The notes: generated by a model not told the origin, from the sequence alone. A DNA stretch of 6,136 nucleotides from SAR86 cluster bacterium (GCA_029248485.1 JAQWJG010000039.1:1-6136); one strand, 5' to 3'; positions 1-6,136 are shown, numbered from the stretch's first letter. Made by a program: numbers and translations.

Positions 1-1
1 G

Positions 2-958
2 GTGTTTGAAGAGTACACTCAAGCTGAGCGCTCAACTTCAGCTAACTATGGAGGTACAGGCTTAGGTTTACCAATTTCCAAGAAATTTGCTGAAATGATG
101 GGCGGAGACGTAATCGTGACCAGCGAAGAAGGCGTTGGATCAGTATTCACTATGTCTGTTCCAAGAGAGTGCCCTGAATACAACGAGGATGAGGTTGAAG
201 GCAATGTAATTAATCTAGATGAACAAGATAATTTAGTTGTATTGGTAGATGATGATGTGGCAATGCATGATTTAATTAAAAGAACTATTTCAAAATTAAA
301 TCTTACCCTTCTGGGAGCCACAAACAGTGAAAAAGGAATGGAGCTTATCCGGGAAGTTAAACCAAAATTAATATTACTTGATGTTTTGATGCCCGGGCGA
401 GATGGTTGGTCTCTTCTGAAAGAATGTAAAACTGATAAAGATTTAAAAGATATACCAGTGATTATGATCAGTCAGCTTAATCAATCTAATCTTGCTTCCT
501 CTCTTGGAGCTAATGATTATCTGACTAAACCAATCGATAGATCCCATTTTATAAATACCCTCAAAAGAATACTAGGCAATGATACTCAAGATAAAAAAGT
601 GCTAGTGATTGACGATGATAAAGATGTCAGAGAGCTTCTATCCAGGCTGCTTAAGGACGCTGGGTACAGACCTATAGATGCGAGAGATGGAAAAGAAGGT
701 TTGGAGAGGACAAAAGATGAGCCAGCATTGATCATCCTAGATCTTGAGATGCCCAGGATGGATGGTTTTGAATTTTTAGATAACTACATAAAGGATGTTC
801 CTGAAGAAAAAAGAGCTCCTGTACTTGTATTCTCAGGCAAGGATTTGACTGACGTTCAGGAAGACTTACTAAAAGAAAGAGTTGTAGGACTGGTAAAAAA
901 AGATGATGTTTCTATGGATAATCTTTCAAAAATGATTCAAGGGATTGTAAAAAGTTAA
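2..958 (+). CDS. Hybrid sensor histidine kinase, C-terminal part (HATPase end, two receiver domains); 5' truncated by window edge
   Basis: This is the 3' end of a hybrid histidine kinase gene whose sensor and dimerisation parts lie left of the window. The first codon shown (GTG) is read as internal valine, because residues 2-23 are mid-domain: FEEYTQAERST followed by the ATP-lid G2 box GGTGLGL (17-23). Residues about 24-55 finish the HATPase_c domain. REC1 spans about 78-192, with acidic pocket D83-D85, phospho-acceptor D127, switch S157 and K176 in TKP. REC2 spans about 199-317, with D204-D206, phospho-acceptor D247, S278 and K299. Both receivers keep every catalytic residue, so both should accept phosphate. 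No Hpt domain follows REC2, so any onward relay needs a separate phosphotransfer protein, or REC1 and REC2 have different roles (for example output and phosphate sink). The protein probably autophosphorylates in response to an unknown signal. Its stop codon overlaps that of the convergent receiver gene. Confidence 0.93.
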   Translation: MFEEYTQAERSTSANYGGTGLGLPISKKFAEMMGGDVIVTSEEGVGSVFTMSVPRECPEYNEDEVEGNVINLDEQDNLVVLVDDDVAMHDLIKRTISKLNLTLLGATNSEKGMELIREVKPKLILLDVLMPGRDGWSLLKECKTDKDLKDIPVIMISQLNQSNLASSLGANDYLTKPIDRSHFINTLKRILGNDTQDKKVLVIDDDKDVRELLSRLLKDAGYRPIDARDGKEGLERTKDEPALIILDLEMPRMDGFEFLDNYIKDVPEEKRAPVLVFSGKDLTDVQEDLLKERVVGLVKKDDVSMDNLSKMIQGIVKS

Positions 959-1320
959 GATCCTACAAACGCCTCAATTTTTCCAAGCAATCTTTTGAAA
1001 TCTACAGGCTTGGTATCAAAGTCGTCAGCTCCACACTCTAATGCTTTTTGCTTGTCTGATTCTAAAGCATGAGCAGTTAATGCAATAATCGGTATAGAGC
1101 TAATAGATTCGTCAGCCTTGGCTTGTATGGTGGCTTCCCATCCATCTAAAACTGGCAAACCCATATCCATTAGAACAAGGTCGGGAGACTCATTACGCAT
1201 CATTTCAAGACCAGCCTGACCGTCAAAAGCCATAATAATTTCATACCCACGTCGTGATAGTCTGCGAGATAACATATCTCGATTCATTTCATTGTCTTCA
1301 ACATAAAGTAACTTTGCCAT
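955..1320 (-). CDS. Stand-alone CheY/DivK-like response regulator (single receiver domain)
   Basis: The 121-residue protein is one receiver domain with no output domain. It has acidic residues E8 and D9, phospho-acceptor D52 in LVLMDMGLPVLDG, switch T82 in LTAHAL, and K104 in TKPVD. All residues needed for phosphorylation are present. Single-domain receivers of this kind act through protein contacts or as phosphate shuttles, as DivK and CheY do. The ATG at 1320 is supported by a good Shine-Dalgarno (AGGAG, complement of 1330-1334) with 9 nt spacing, embedded in the end of the upstream GGDEF gene. The gap to that gene is 4 nt, so the two are almost certainly co-transcribed and perhaps translationally coupled. 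It is the last gene of the operon, and its TAA interlocks with the stop of the convergent hybrid kinase. Its partner is not shown by sequence; the hybrid kinase or the DHp-like protein next door are the obvious candidates. Confidence 0.93.
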   Translation of the reverse strand: MAKLLYVEDNEMNRDMLSRRLSRRGYEIIMAFDGQAGLEMMRNESPDLVLMDMGLPVLDGWEATIQAKADESISSIPIIALTAHALESDKQKALECGADDFDTKPVDFKRLLGKIEAFVGS

Positions 1321-1324
1321 TTTA

Positions 1325-2809
1325 TTAGTCTCCTACTAATTCTGTATCTATTAATTTAAATCTATTCCTACCGTCTTTTTTGGCCTCATAAAGCCTCTCA
1401 TCAGCTTTGTTCGTTAGATCAGCAGATGTTTCAGTTTCTGTAGAAAAGGCAACACCGCCACTAGAGCTGACTTTAATATCTGTACCATCAAAGTTAACAA
1501 CATTGCTATTAATTTTTTTAATTAACTTGGTACAAAATTCTTTGGCTTGATCTGGATCAAGATAAAGAATTGCCAAAAACTCTTCTCCCCCTATTCTACC
1601 AACTATGTTTGGTGAGGAAATCTCTGTTTGTAACAATTGTGCAAAAGATATCAAGACTGCATCTCCACCTGCATGACCATAGTTATCATTGACTTGCTTA
1701 AAGAAATCAATATCAAACATGATCGTTGCAAATTGTCGGTCTTTTGATTGCTTTGAATTTTCCATAGCTTCATCTAAGGCTTCAAAAATTACTCTTCGAT
1801 TATAGATGCCTGTTAATTGATCTGTGGTGGCTTGGATGTGTAACTTATTTACAAGCTCCTTTTCGCGTTCACGCCAAAACTTCCTTTCCAAAGCAGCAAC
1901 CACTTTTGCAAGTAAAATGGTTCCATTAATGGGCTTGGGAAGATAATCTTGAGCCCCTAATTGGATGCACTTTGAGATACTATCTACATCATTAAACGCA
2001 GAAACCATGATTACAGGTAATGATTCTGAGTTATGCTCTTTCCTAAAAGTTTTCAATAATTCTAAACCATTGATATCTGGCAATATTACATCTAATAAAA
2101 TTAAGTCAGGAGTTTTTTTAAATACCTCTGTTATAGCTGTATTACCATCGTATGCTGTTCTGCATGATAAGCCTTGCATGGATAAGCGCCTTTGAAGAAC
2201 CTCGCAATTTGTTACATTGTCATCAACAATCAAAATATCAGATTCCTTTATTTCATCTCCAAGAGTTATGGAGTACTCAATATCACCCAATGACTTAAAT
2301 AGCGCTTCTGCTGACTCTAATTGGTTGGATGAGTTATCATTCTTAGGATCGATTGCCTCCCCTCTTATGTAATCTACAAAATTTTCTATTGCGGTTTCTG
2401 TTTCTCTTGCGAGATTGATGATTTGTTGAAAATCTTCCAAGGTGCTCTCCTCAAGATCATCCTCGTAATCTTCCATCAATATTTCACTGTATCCAATAAT
2501 TGCGTTAAGCGGAGTTCTTAAATTGTGACGAAGCTCAGAGTATTCTTCAGGTGATTTTTTTGAAGAGTCAGCATTTGCTCCCGTGTTTTGCACAAAAGCA
2601 ACTTCATATTGATCAATTAATTTAGAGCAAGATGATTTAATTTGCTCAACCTCATCCTCAGATTGAAGCTCAGCATCATTCAGCACTTTCTCGACCATAT
2701 CAACATAATCAAATATGGCATTGGCTGGAGTAATAAAGTCCTGTTTGATTTGAGTAAGGACAATTTCTTCAGCACCTTTGGAAGTTTCTTTTGGAGTAAG
2801 CTTATCCAT
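1325..2809 (-). CDS. DHp-like / receiver / GGDEF diguanylate cyclase
   Basis: This 494-residue protein is a predicted cytoplasmic diguanylate cyclase (2 GTP to c-di-GMP). Residues about 20-75 and 92-150 are two helical hairpins resembling the histidine kinase dimerisation domain. The second has the H-box RHNLRTPLNAIIGYSEIL with H95; in the first, the equivalent position is Q23. No HATPase domain follows, so it cannot be a self-contained kinase. REC spans about 190-308, with D196-D197, phospho-acceptor D240, S270 and K292 in PKP. GGDEF spans about 325-488, with metal-site residues in FDIDFFK (D366, D368), NDNYGHAGGD, and active site GGEEF (407-411), so cyclase activity is expected. The RxxD inhibitory site is absent: SSPN occupies the place before IVGRIGGEEF. 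The REC-GGDEF order is like PleD/WspR, where receiver phosphorylation promotes the active dimer. The ATG at 2809 has AAGGA (complement of 2820-2824) 10 nt upstream. It lies 3 nt after the EAL gene. Confidence 0.93.
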   Translation of the reverse strand: MDKLTPKETSKGAEEIVLTQIKQDFITPANAIFDYVDMVEKVLNDAELQSEDEVEQIKSSCSKLIDQYEVAFVQNTGANADSSKKSPEEYSELRHNLRTPLNAIIGYSEILMEDYEDDLEESTLEDFQQIINLARETETAIENFVDYIRGEAIDPKNDNSSNQLESAEALFKSLGDIEYSITLGDEIKESDILIVDDNVTNCEVLQRRLSMQGLSCRTAYDGNTAITEVFKKTPDLILLDVILPDINGLELLKTFRKEHNSESLPVIMVSAFNDVDSISKCIQLGAQDYLPKPINGTILLAKVVAALERKFWREREKELVNKLHIQATTDQLTGIYNRRVIFEALDEAMENSKQSKDRQFATIMFDIDFFKQVNDNYGHAGGDAVLISFAQLLQTEISSPNIVGRIGGEEFLAILYLDPDQAKEFCTKLIKKINSNVVNFDGTDIKVSSSGGVAFSTETETSADLTNKADERLYEAKKDGRNRFKLIDTELVGD

Positions 2810-2812
2810 GAT

Positions 2813-3907
2813 TTAAGTTTCCTTTTTATTAAATGAATCTAAAAAGTCTGGGCGGTGCATTAAATAGCCTTGGCCAATTTGACAGCCAAGGTCTAACATC
2901 ATTTTCTTATCTTCTTCCGTCTCAATCCCCTCGCCAATCATCTCTAATTGGAGATCCTCACAAACCTCTGAGACAAAGCTAATGAGTCTAGCTGTGGCTG
3001 GATCTGCAACATTAAACGTAAAATGTTTGTCTAATTTAACAACATCAATAGGCAGGTCTCTTACATATTTTAATGACGCATAACCAGCTCCAAAGTCATC
3101 TAAGGCGATCTTGATTCCTTTGTCTTTTAAAATACGTAAAGATTCTGATGCAACATTGATGTCTGCAAGTTCAGCCGTTTCTGTAACTTCCAAACCAAAT
3201 TGATCAGGCTCAAGCTTATGTTTTTCAACGAAATCTGTGAATATTGAACAAAACTCAGGATGCATGATTGTATGAGCTGAAACATTTAAATATAGAGTTG
3301 CATCTTTAAATCCTATTTCCTCTTTAATAGCAAAAAATTTTTCTAACTGAACAAGAGACTCTAAAACAACCAAAGAGAATAAACTTTCTCCTTCAATTTG
3401 AGGAATTATTTGATCATTAGGCAAATAGCCTCCCTTACCATCTTGAAGTCTTAGCAAGGCCTCGATACCAGTCACTTCATTTGTTTCAAGGTTTACTTGC
3501 TTTTGATAAGCCAATTCAATTCGCTTATGCTCAATACAGTCAATAGTTTGCCTCAGAGCATCAAGACCAGATCTTGATGAACACAATAGCTCAATCAACA
3601 TAATTCCATTAGAAACATCAACAGGAATCATATGCACTCTTGTTCTCATGAAAAAGTTAATTTCTCTTAAAGAGATCTCGATAGGTGTATCGTAATAAAG
3701 AGCAATGGAGTCTAAATCACCGAAATTATTGGTGATTTTTTCATCAATTCTTACAACGGAAAGCTCCTCCAATGAATCTAAATTAAAAATATAATTAGCA
3801 GCAATATTTGCCCAAGCAATAGAACCATCTAACTCATAAATAATGTATGGACTTGGATGATGCTGGAGAGATTTTGTTAAGTAATTTAGCTCTTGATCAG
3901 TCTGCAT
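2813..3907 (-). CDS. PAS-like / EAL-domain c-di-GMP phosphodiesterase
   Basis: The 364-residue protein is predicted to hydrolyse c-di-GMP to pGpG. Residues about 13-108 look like a PAS fold (PSPYIIYELDGSIAWAN near the start), probably sensory. The EAL domain spans about 122-356 and keeps the catalytic set: E149 in EALLR, N208 in LNVS, E240 in EVTE, D270-D271 in DDFGAGY, K291 in VKLD, E326 and E329 in GEGIE, and Q346 in GQGY. An active enzyme is therefore expected. One oddity is YQKQ (134-137) where most EAL domains have YQPI or YQPQ. There is no signal peptide or membrane helix, so it is cytoplasmic. The ATG at 3907 has only a weak ribosome site and follows the upstream gene by 6 nt, which suggests translational coupling. 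Lying directly before a diguanylate cyclase gene, it forms a paired make-and-break module for c-di-GMP. Confidence 0.94.
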   Translation of the reverse strand: MQTDQELNYLTKSLQHHPSPYIIYELDGSIAWANIAANYIFNLDSLEELSVVRIDEKITNNFGDLDSIALYYDTPIEISLREINFFMRTRVHMIPVDVSNGIMLIELLCSSRSGLDALRQTIDCIEHKRIELAYQKQVNLETNEVTGIEALLRLQDGKGGYLPNDQIIPQIEGESLFSLVVLESLVQLEKFFAIKEEIGFKDATLYLNVSAHTIMHPEFCSIFTDFVEKHKLEPDQFGLEVTETAELADINVASESLRILKDKGIKIALDDFGAGYASLKYVRDLPIDVVKLDKHFTFNVADPATARLISFVSEVCEDLQLEMIGEGIETEEDKKMMLDLGCQIGQGYLMHRPDFLDSFNKKET

Positions 3908-3913
3908 CTTTAT

Positions 3914-4381
3914 TTAGCCGTAGAGTTTACTTTGTTTAATTTGCTCATCTACAAGCTCGACAAAATCTTCTGCAAATGTAATTTTTATAAATTCCCATAT
4001 CTCAAGGTGTTTAGGCTCTTTAAAAAGAGTTTTAAAGGATATTAACATTGCTGTCCACTCGTCTTCATCAAGCATTCCTATCTTAAATTGATAGAATTGA
4101 TTTTCTCTTGCTCGTAACATAACACTAAAATAAGTGAGGTATACAGCATTCTCTTCTTTGGTTAGCTCTTCGTTATTCCTGAGCTTTATTTTTGTATCAA
4201 CAAGAATAGGTTTCATTCCAGCAAGAGCCACTTTTTGATGTGAATCAGCGATATTTTGCCTAGCATTTGCACGCGCAACTCTATTTTGTTCTCTTAATTC
4301 TGTGACCAAAAAATAAACTGTAACAAGCACAGTAAATGGTCCAACAGTTTGAAGAACTAATATAATTGTTTCAAAATTCAC
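3914..4381 (-). CDS. Small membrane-anchored protein of unknown function
   Basis: The 155-residue protein has one predicted membrane helix (about residues 5-26, IILVLQTVGPFTVLVTVYFLV), then a basic stretch rich in R, N and A (ELREQNRVARANARQ). A helical, charged, presumably cytoplasmic domain follows, including a segment with YFSVMLRARENQFYQFKIG (84-102) and DEDEWTAML. The layout (N-terminal helix, R/N/A-rich linker, then a pattern like ARENQFYQF...G.LDE.EW) resembles a common hypothetical protein family of proteobacteria. No function is known to me and no catalytic motif is visible. The start is GTG at 4381; an in-frame stop at 4403-4405 leaves no good earlier start, and no clear Shine-Dalgarno is seen. 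It is the first gene of the c-di-GMP operon, so a role as membrane anchor or input partner of the EAL/GGDEF proteins is possible but is inference only. Confidence 0.8.
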   Translation of the reverse strand: MNFETIILVLQTVGPFTVLVTVYFLVTELREQNRVARANARQNIADSHQKVALAGMKPILVDTKIKLRNNEELTKEENAVYLTYFSVMLRARENQFYQFKIGMLDEDEWTAMLISFKTLFKEPKHLEIWEFIKITFAEDFVELVDEQIKQSKLYG

Positions 4382-4412
4382 TTGAGTGCTAAATGTGTTT
4401 ATTTATAACATT

Positions 4413-4441
4413 AATATAAGGTTTTTTTACAGGTCGGTAAA
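4413..4441 (-). promoter_or_regulatory. Candidate sigma70-type promoter of the c-di-GMP operon
   Basis: Read on the minus strand, TTTACC (complement of 4436-4441) lies exactly 17 nt before TATATT (complement of 4413-4418). These match 4/6 and 5/6 of the -35 and -10 consensus. Transcription would start near 4406, giving a leader of about 25 nt before the GTG start of the membrane protein gene. The spacer includes a run of seven A. The surroundings are very AT-rich, so a chance match is possible. Confidence 0.42.
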
Positions 4442-4475
4442 GAAACTTGGGGGATATAAAAAAATATTTCTAACG

Positions 4476-4481
4476 TATAAT
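4476..4481 (+). promoter_or_regulatory. -10 element of the tRNA-Arg promoter
   Basis: A perfect TATAAT ends 8 nt before the first base of the tRNA, so transcription would begin within a base or two of the mature 5' end. No good -35 hexamer is seen at 16-18 nt spacing; the best nearby sequence, TTGGGG at 4447-4452, is 23 nt away. The upstream A/T tract may help compensate. The -10 assignment is strong by position and the rest of the promoter is not resolved. Confidence 0.6.
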
Positions 4482-4489
4482 GCTTACGT

Positions 4490-4566
4490 GCGCCCGTAGC
4501 TCAGCTGGATAGAGTACTTGGCTACGAACCAAGGGGTCGGGAGTTCGAATCTCTCCGGGTGCGCCA
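4490..4566 (+). tRNA. tRNA-Arg (anticodon ACG)
   Basis: This 77-nt gene folds as a full cloverleaf. The acceptor GCGCCCG (4490-4496) pairs with CGGGTGC (4556-4562) with one G-T wobble. The D-arm has AGCTGGATA in its loop. The anticodon stem CTTGG/CCAAG (4517-4521, 4529-4533) encloses loop CTACGAA with anticodon ACG at 4524-4526. The T-arm GGGAG/CTCTC encloses TTCGAAT. The discriminator is G4563, and CCA is encoded (4564-4566). A34 would be edited to inosine by TadA to read CGU, CGC and CGA. A T-rich stretch follows the CCA and may serve as the end of the transcript. The gene stands alone, divergent from the signalling operon and convergent with the monooxygenase gene. Confidence 0.97.
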
Positions 4567-4570
4567 GTTT

Positions 4571-6015
4571 TTATTTAGGGTTATAAAACTTTAGAGTTGA
4601 GTCTTTGATAGAAAACAATCTAACTAAAAATATATCTTTTATATAATTTTGATATTGACGCCAGGGTGACTTTTTACCTTGTTTAGGCAATTTATCTAGA
4701 GCTCTTTGAACATACCCCGAAGTGAAGTCAATATATTCATCATCTACAATTGCATTTGGATCTTCCTCAGGAATGCAAGTTGTTACTCCCTGCTTATCCA
4801 TTTGATTTAAAAGTCTGCATACATACTCACAGGTAAGATCAGCTCTTAGAGTCCACGAAGCATTCACATAACCAAAAGAAAATGCAAGATTTGGTACTCC
4901 GCTTAACATCATTCCTTTGTATGAGAGTTTGTTATGAGGTTCAACTCTAATCTGATCAACCGATACCTCAATATCATTTAAAGCATTAATCTCTATACCT
5001 GTAGCAGAAACAATAATATCTGCCTCAATCAATTCGCCCGACTGAACAAAGATTCCTTTCTCATCAAATCTATCAATAACGTCAGTAACAACTGAAGCTT
5101 GACCATCTTTAATTGAATTAAAGAGGTCACTATCTGGGACAAGACACATGCGCTGATCCCATGGGTTATACCTTGGGGTAAAGTGTTTTTCTACATCAAA
5201 ATCATCGCCAAGCTCATCACGGACCATATTGATTAGCCTTTCTTTTACTTTCGCAGGATATTTTCTTGATAAGTAAAAGCCTAAGCTTGTTCTTAGTACA
5301 TTTTTCCATCTAATTAGAAAATAAGTTAAATGGGTTGGGAATATTTTATTTAATGCATTGCTCCATGAATCTTCTCCAGGAGCTGACACTACATAACTTG
5401 GAGATCTTTGTAACATGGTTACATGCTCAGCCTTCTTAGCAATAGCAGGAACTAATGTTACGGCAGTAGCGCCGCTTCCAATAACTACAACTTTTTTATT
5501 TGTGTAGTCCATGCTTTCATCCCAAAACTGAGGATGAATAAGCCTACCTTTAAATTCATCTTGATGAGGAAATGTTGGCATGTAAGGCTTGTCATAACTA
5601 TAGTAGCCGCCACATAGAAATAAGAAGTTACAGGTCATCGACTGTTGCTGGCCATTATTATCGATACTTAATTCCCATACTGATTTTTCAGAAACCCAAT
5701 TAGATGCAATTACTTTTTGATTAAAAAGTATCTTTTTTCTCAAGTCATATTCATCAACTGTTTCATTGAGATAATCAAAATAGAGGGGCCATCGGCAATT
5801 GATTTCTTATGTATCCAAGGTTTAAAACGAAAGCCAAGCGTATGCATGTCAGAGTCAGAGCGAATGCCGGGGTATTTAAATAAATCCCAGGTTCCTCCAA
5901 GTGAGTCTCTACCTTCTAGAATCACAAAAGATTTATTTGGACAACTTTTTTGAAGGTTGTAGCCAGCAGCAATTCCAGAAATACCAGCTCCAACCACAAT
6001 GATATCTTTATGCAT
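4571..6015 (-). pseudogene. EthA/EtaA-like Baeyer-Villiger flavin monooxygenase, split by a one-base frameshift
   Basis: Two adjacent frames together encode one protein of about 481 residues, close to the roughly 490 of mycobacterial EthA. Class members use FAD and NADPH to insert oxygen next to a ketone carbonyl or to oxidise sulfur. The first frame (ATG at 6015) supplies the FAD Rossmann motif GAGISG (9-14) and GGTWDLFKYPGIRSDSDMH, then reads IADGPSI up to residue 79 before drifting into 12 unrelated residues and a TGA. The second frame resumes at 5776 with DYLNETVDEYDLRKKI, the expected continuation. In merged numbering it carries the BVMO signature FxGxxxHxxxWD (F155-D166), the NADPH motif GSGATA (from 180), NPWDQRMCLVPDSDLF and the ATG motif near 338. 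There are no other stops or gaps. One base is missing within TTTTG (complement of 5776-5780); an extra G or T there restores S-I-L/F-D-Y-L. Native substrate unknown. As written, the gene is broken; sequencing error is a real alternative. Confidence 0.88.
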
Positions 6016-6024
6016 TAATATTTC

Positions 6025-6136
6025 TCATTTACCAGATCTAGATATATCTCTAATTGATTTAAATTCATTTCCATCATACCAATTAGGCCATTGTGTGCTA
6101 TTTGCCAGTTCATTACTAATATTAAATATCACATCT
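6025..6136 (-). CDS. C-terminal tail of an unidentified protein; 5' part beyond the right edge
   Basis: An open frame runs from the right edge for 36 full codons to TGA at 6025-6027. The residues visible include ANSTQWPNWYDGNEFKSIRD and end in SRSGK. I do not recognise the family. It ends 9 nt before the ATG of the monooxygenase gene on the same strand, so the two are probably one transcription unit. That spacing, and the lack of any other use for the sequence, supports a real gene end rather than a chance open frame, but the stretch is short. Confidence 0.6.
   Translation of the reverse strand, partial: DVIFNISNELANSTQWPNWYDGNEFKSIRDISRSGK

Noticed and set aside
2..4. GTG at the left edge as the true start of the kinase gene
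   Set aside because: The encoded residues begin in the middle of the ATPase domain, so the gene must start left of the window.
46..321. Open frame of 91 codons on the minus strand
   Set aside because: It is opposite the well-supported hybrid kinase coding region, with low-complexity Ser/Thr-rich content typical of a shadow frame.
1965..2195. Open frame of 76 codons on the + strand
   Set aside because: It lies wholly inside the receiver domain of the minus-strand cyclase gene and shows no recognisable motif; it is antisense shadow coding.
4403..4419. Dyad TTATA-N7-TATAA as an operator in the operon leader
   Set aside because: The arms are five bases of pure A/T in a very AT-rich stretch, which is expected by chance.
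4490..4566. tRNA-Arg as an attachment site of an integrated element
   Set aside because: No second copy of the tRNA 3' end, integrase or other mobile gene is present in the window.
5770..5785. Programmed -1 ribosomal frameshift in the monooxygenase gene
   Set aside because: A -1 shift would restore the expected protein, but T ATT TTG is a poor slippery site, I saw no clear stimulatory structure, and the family is not known for recoding. Indel or sequence error is simpler.
5717..5953. Open frame of 78 codons on the + strand over the frameshift region
   Set aside because: It is antisense to conserved EthA-like sequence on the minus strand and has no motif of its own.

Overview
The window looks like AT-rich bacterial chromosome, probably from a marine-type proteobacterium and perhaps a gammaproteobacterium. 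This rests on the low GC, the CCA-encoding tRNA-Arg(ACG), the style of the two-component and c-di-GMP proteins, and an EthA-like flavin monooxygenase. It is an inference from style; no marker gene fixes the taxon. No mobile element, CRISPR array or rRNA is visible.

Left part (1-4381), a signalling island. At the left edge is the 3' part of a hybrid histidine kinase on the + strand: the end of its ATPase domain, then two receiver domains. Facing it is a tight four-gene minus-strand operon, in transcription order: a small protein with one membrane helix (3914-4381), a PAS-like/EAL c-di-GMP phosphodiesterase (2813-3907), a protein with DHp-like, REC and GGDEF domains (1325-2809), and a stand-alone CheY-like receiver (955-1320). 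The intergenic gaps are 6, 3 and 4 nt. The operon and the kinase gene run into each other and their stop codons share the tetranucleotide TTAA at 955-958. A likely operon promoter lies at 4413-4441. The simplest reading is that phosphoryl flow through the receivers tunes a paired cyclase and phosphodiesterase. The hybrid kinase is a plausible but unproven phosphate source.

Middle (4382-4566). A short intergenic region carries divergent promoter signals, followed by a complete tRNA-Arg(ACG) gene on the + strand.

Right part (4571-6136). A minus-strand Baeyer-Villiger-type flavin monooxygenase of the EthA/EtaA family is split by a single-base frameshift near 5776-5780. Both halves are otherwise well preserved, so this is either a very recent lesion or a sequence error. 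It ends 4 nt from the tRNA 3' end, in convergent orientation. Nine nt upstream of its start codon is the C-terminal tail of an unidentified gene that continues past the right edge, probably in the same transcription unit.

The most interesting items are the DHp-like/REC/GGDEF protein, which has what looks like a tandem duplication of the DHp helical hairpin and no kinase ATPase domain, and the frameshifted monooxygenase.
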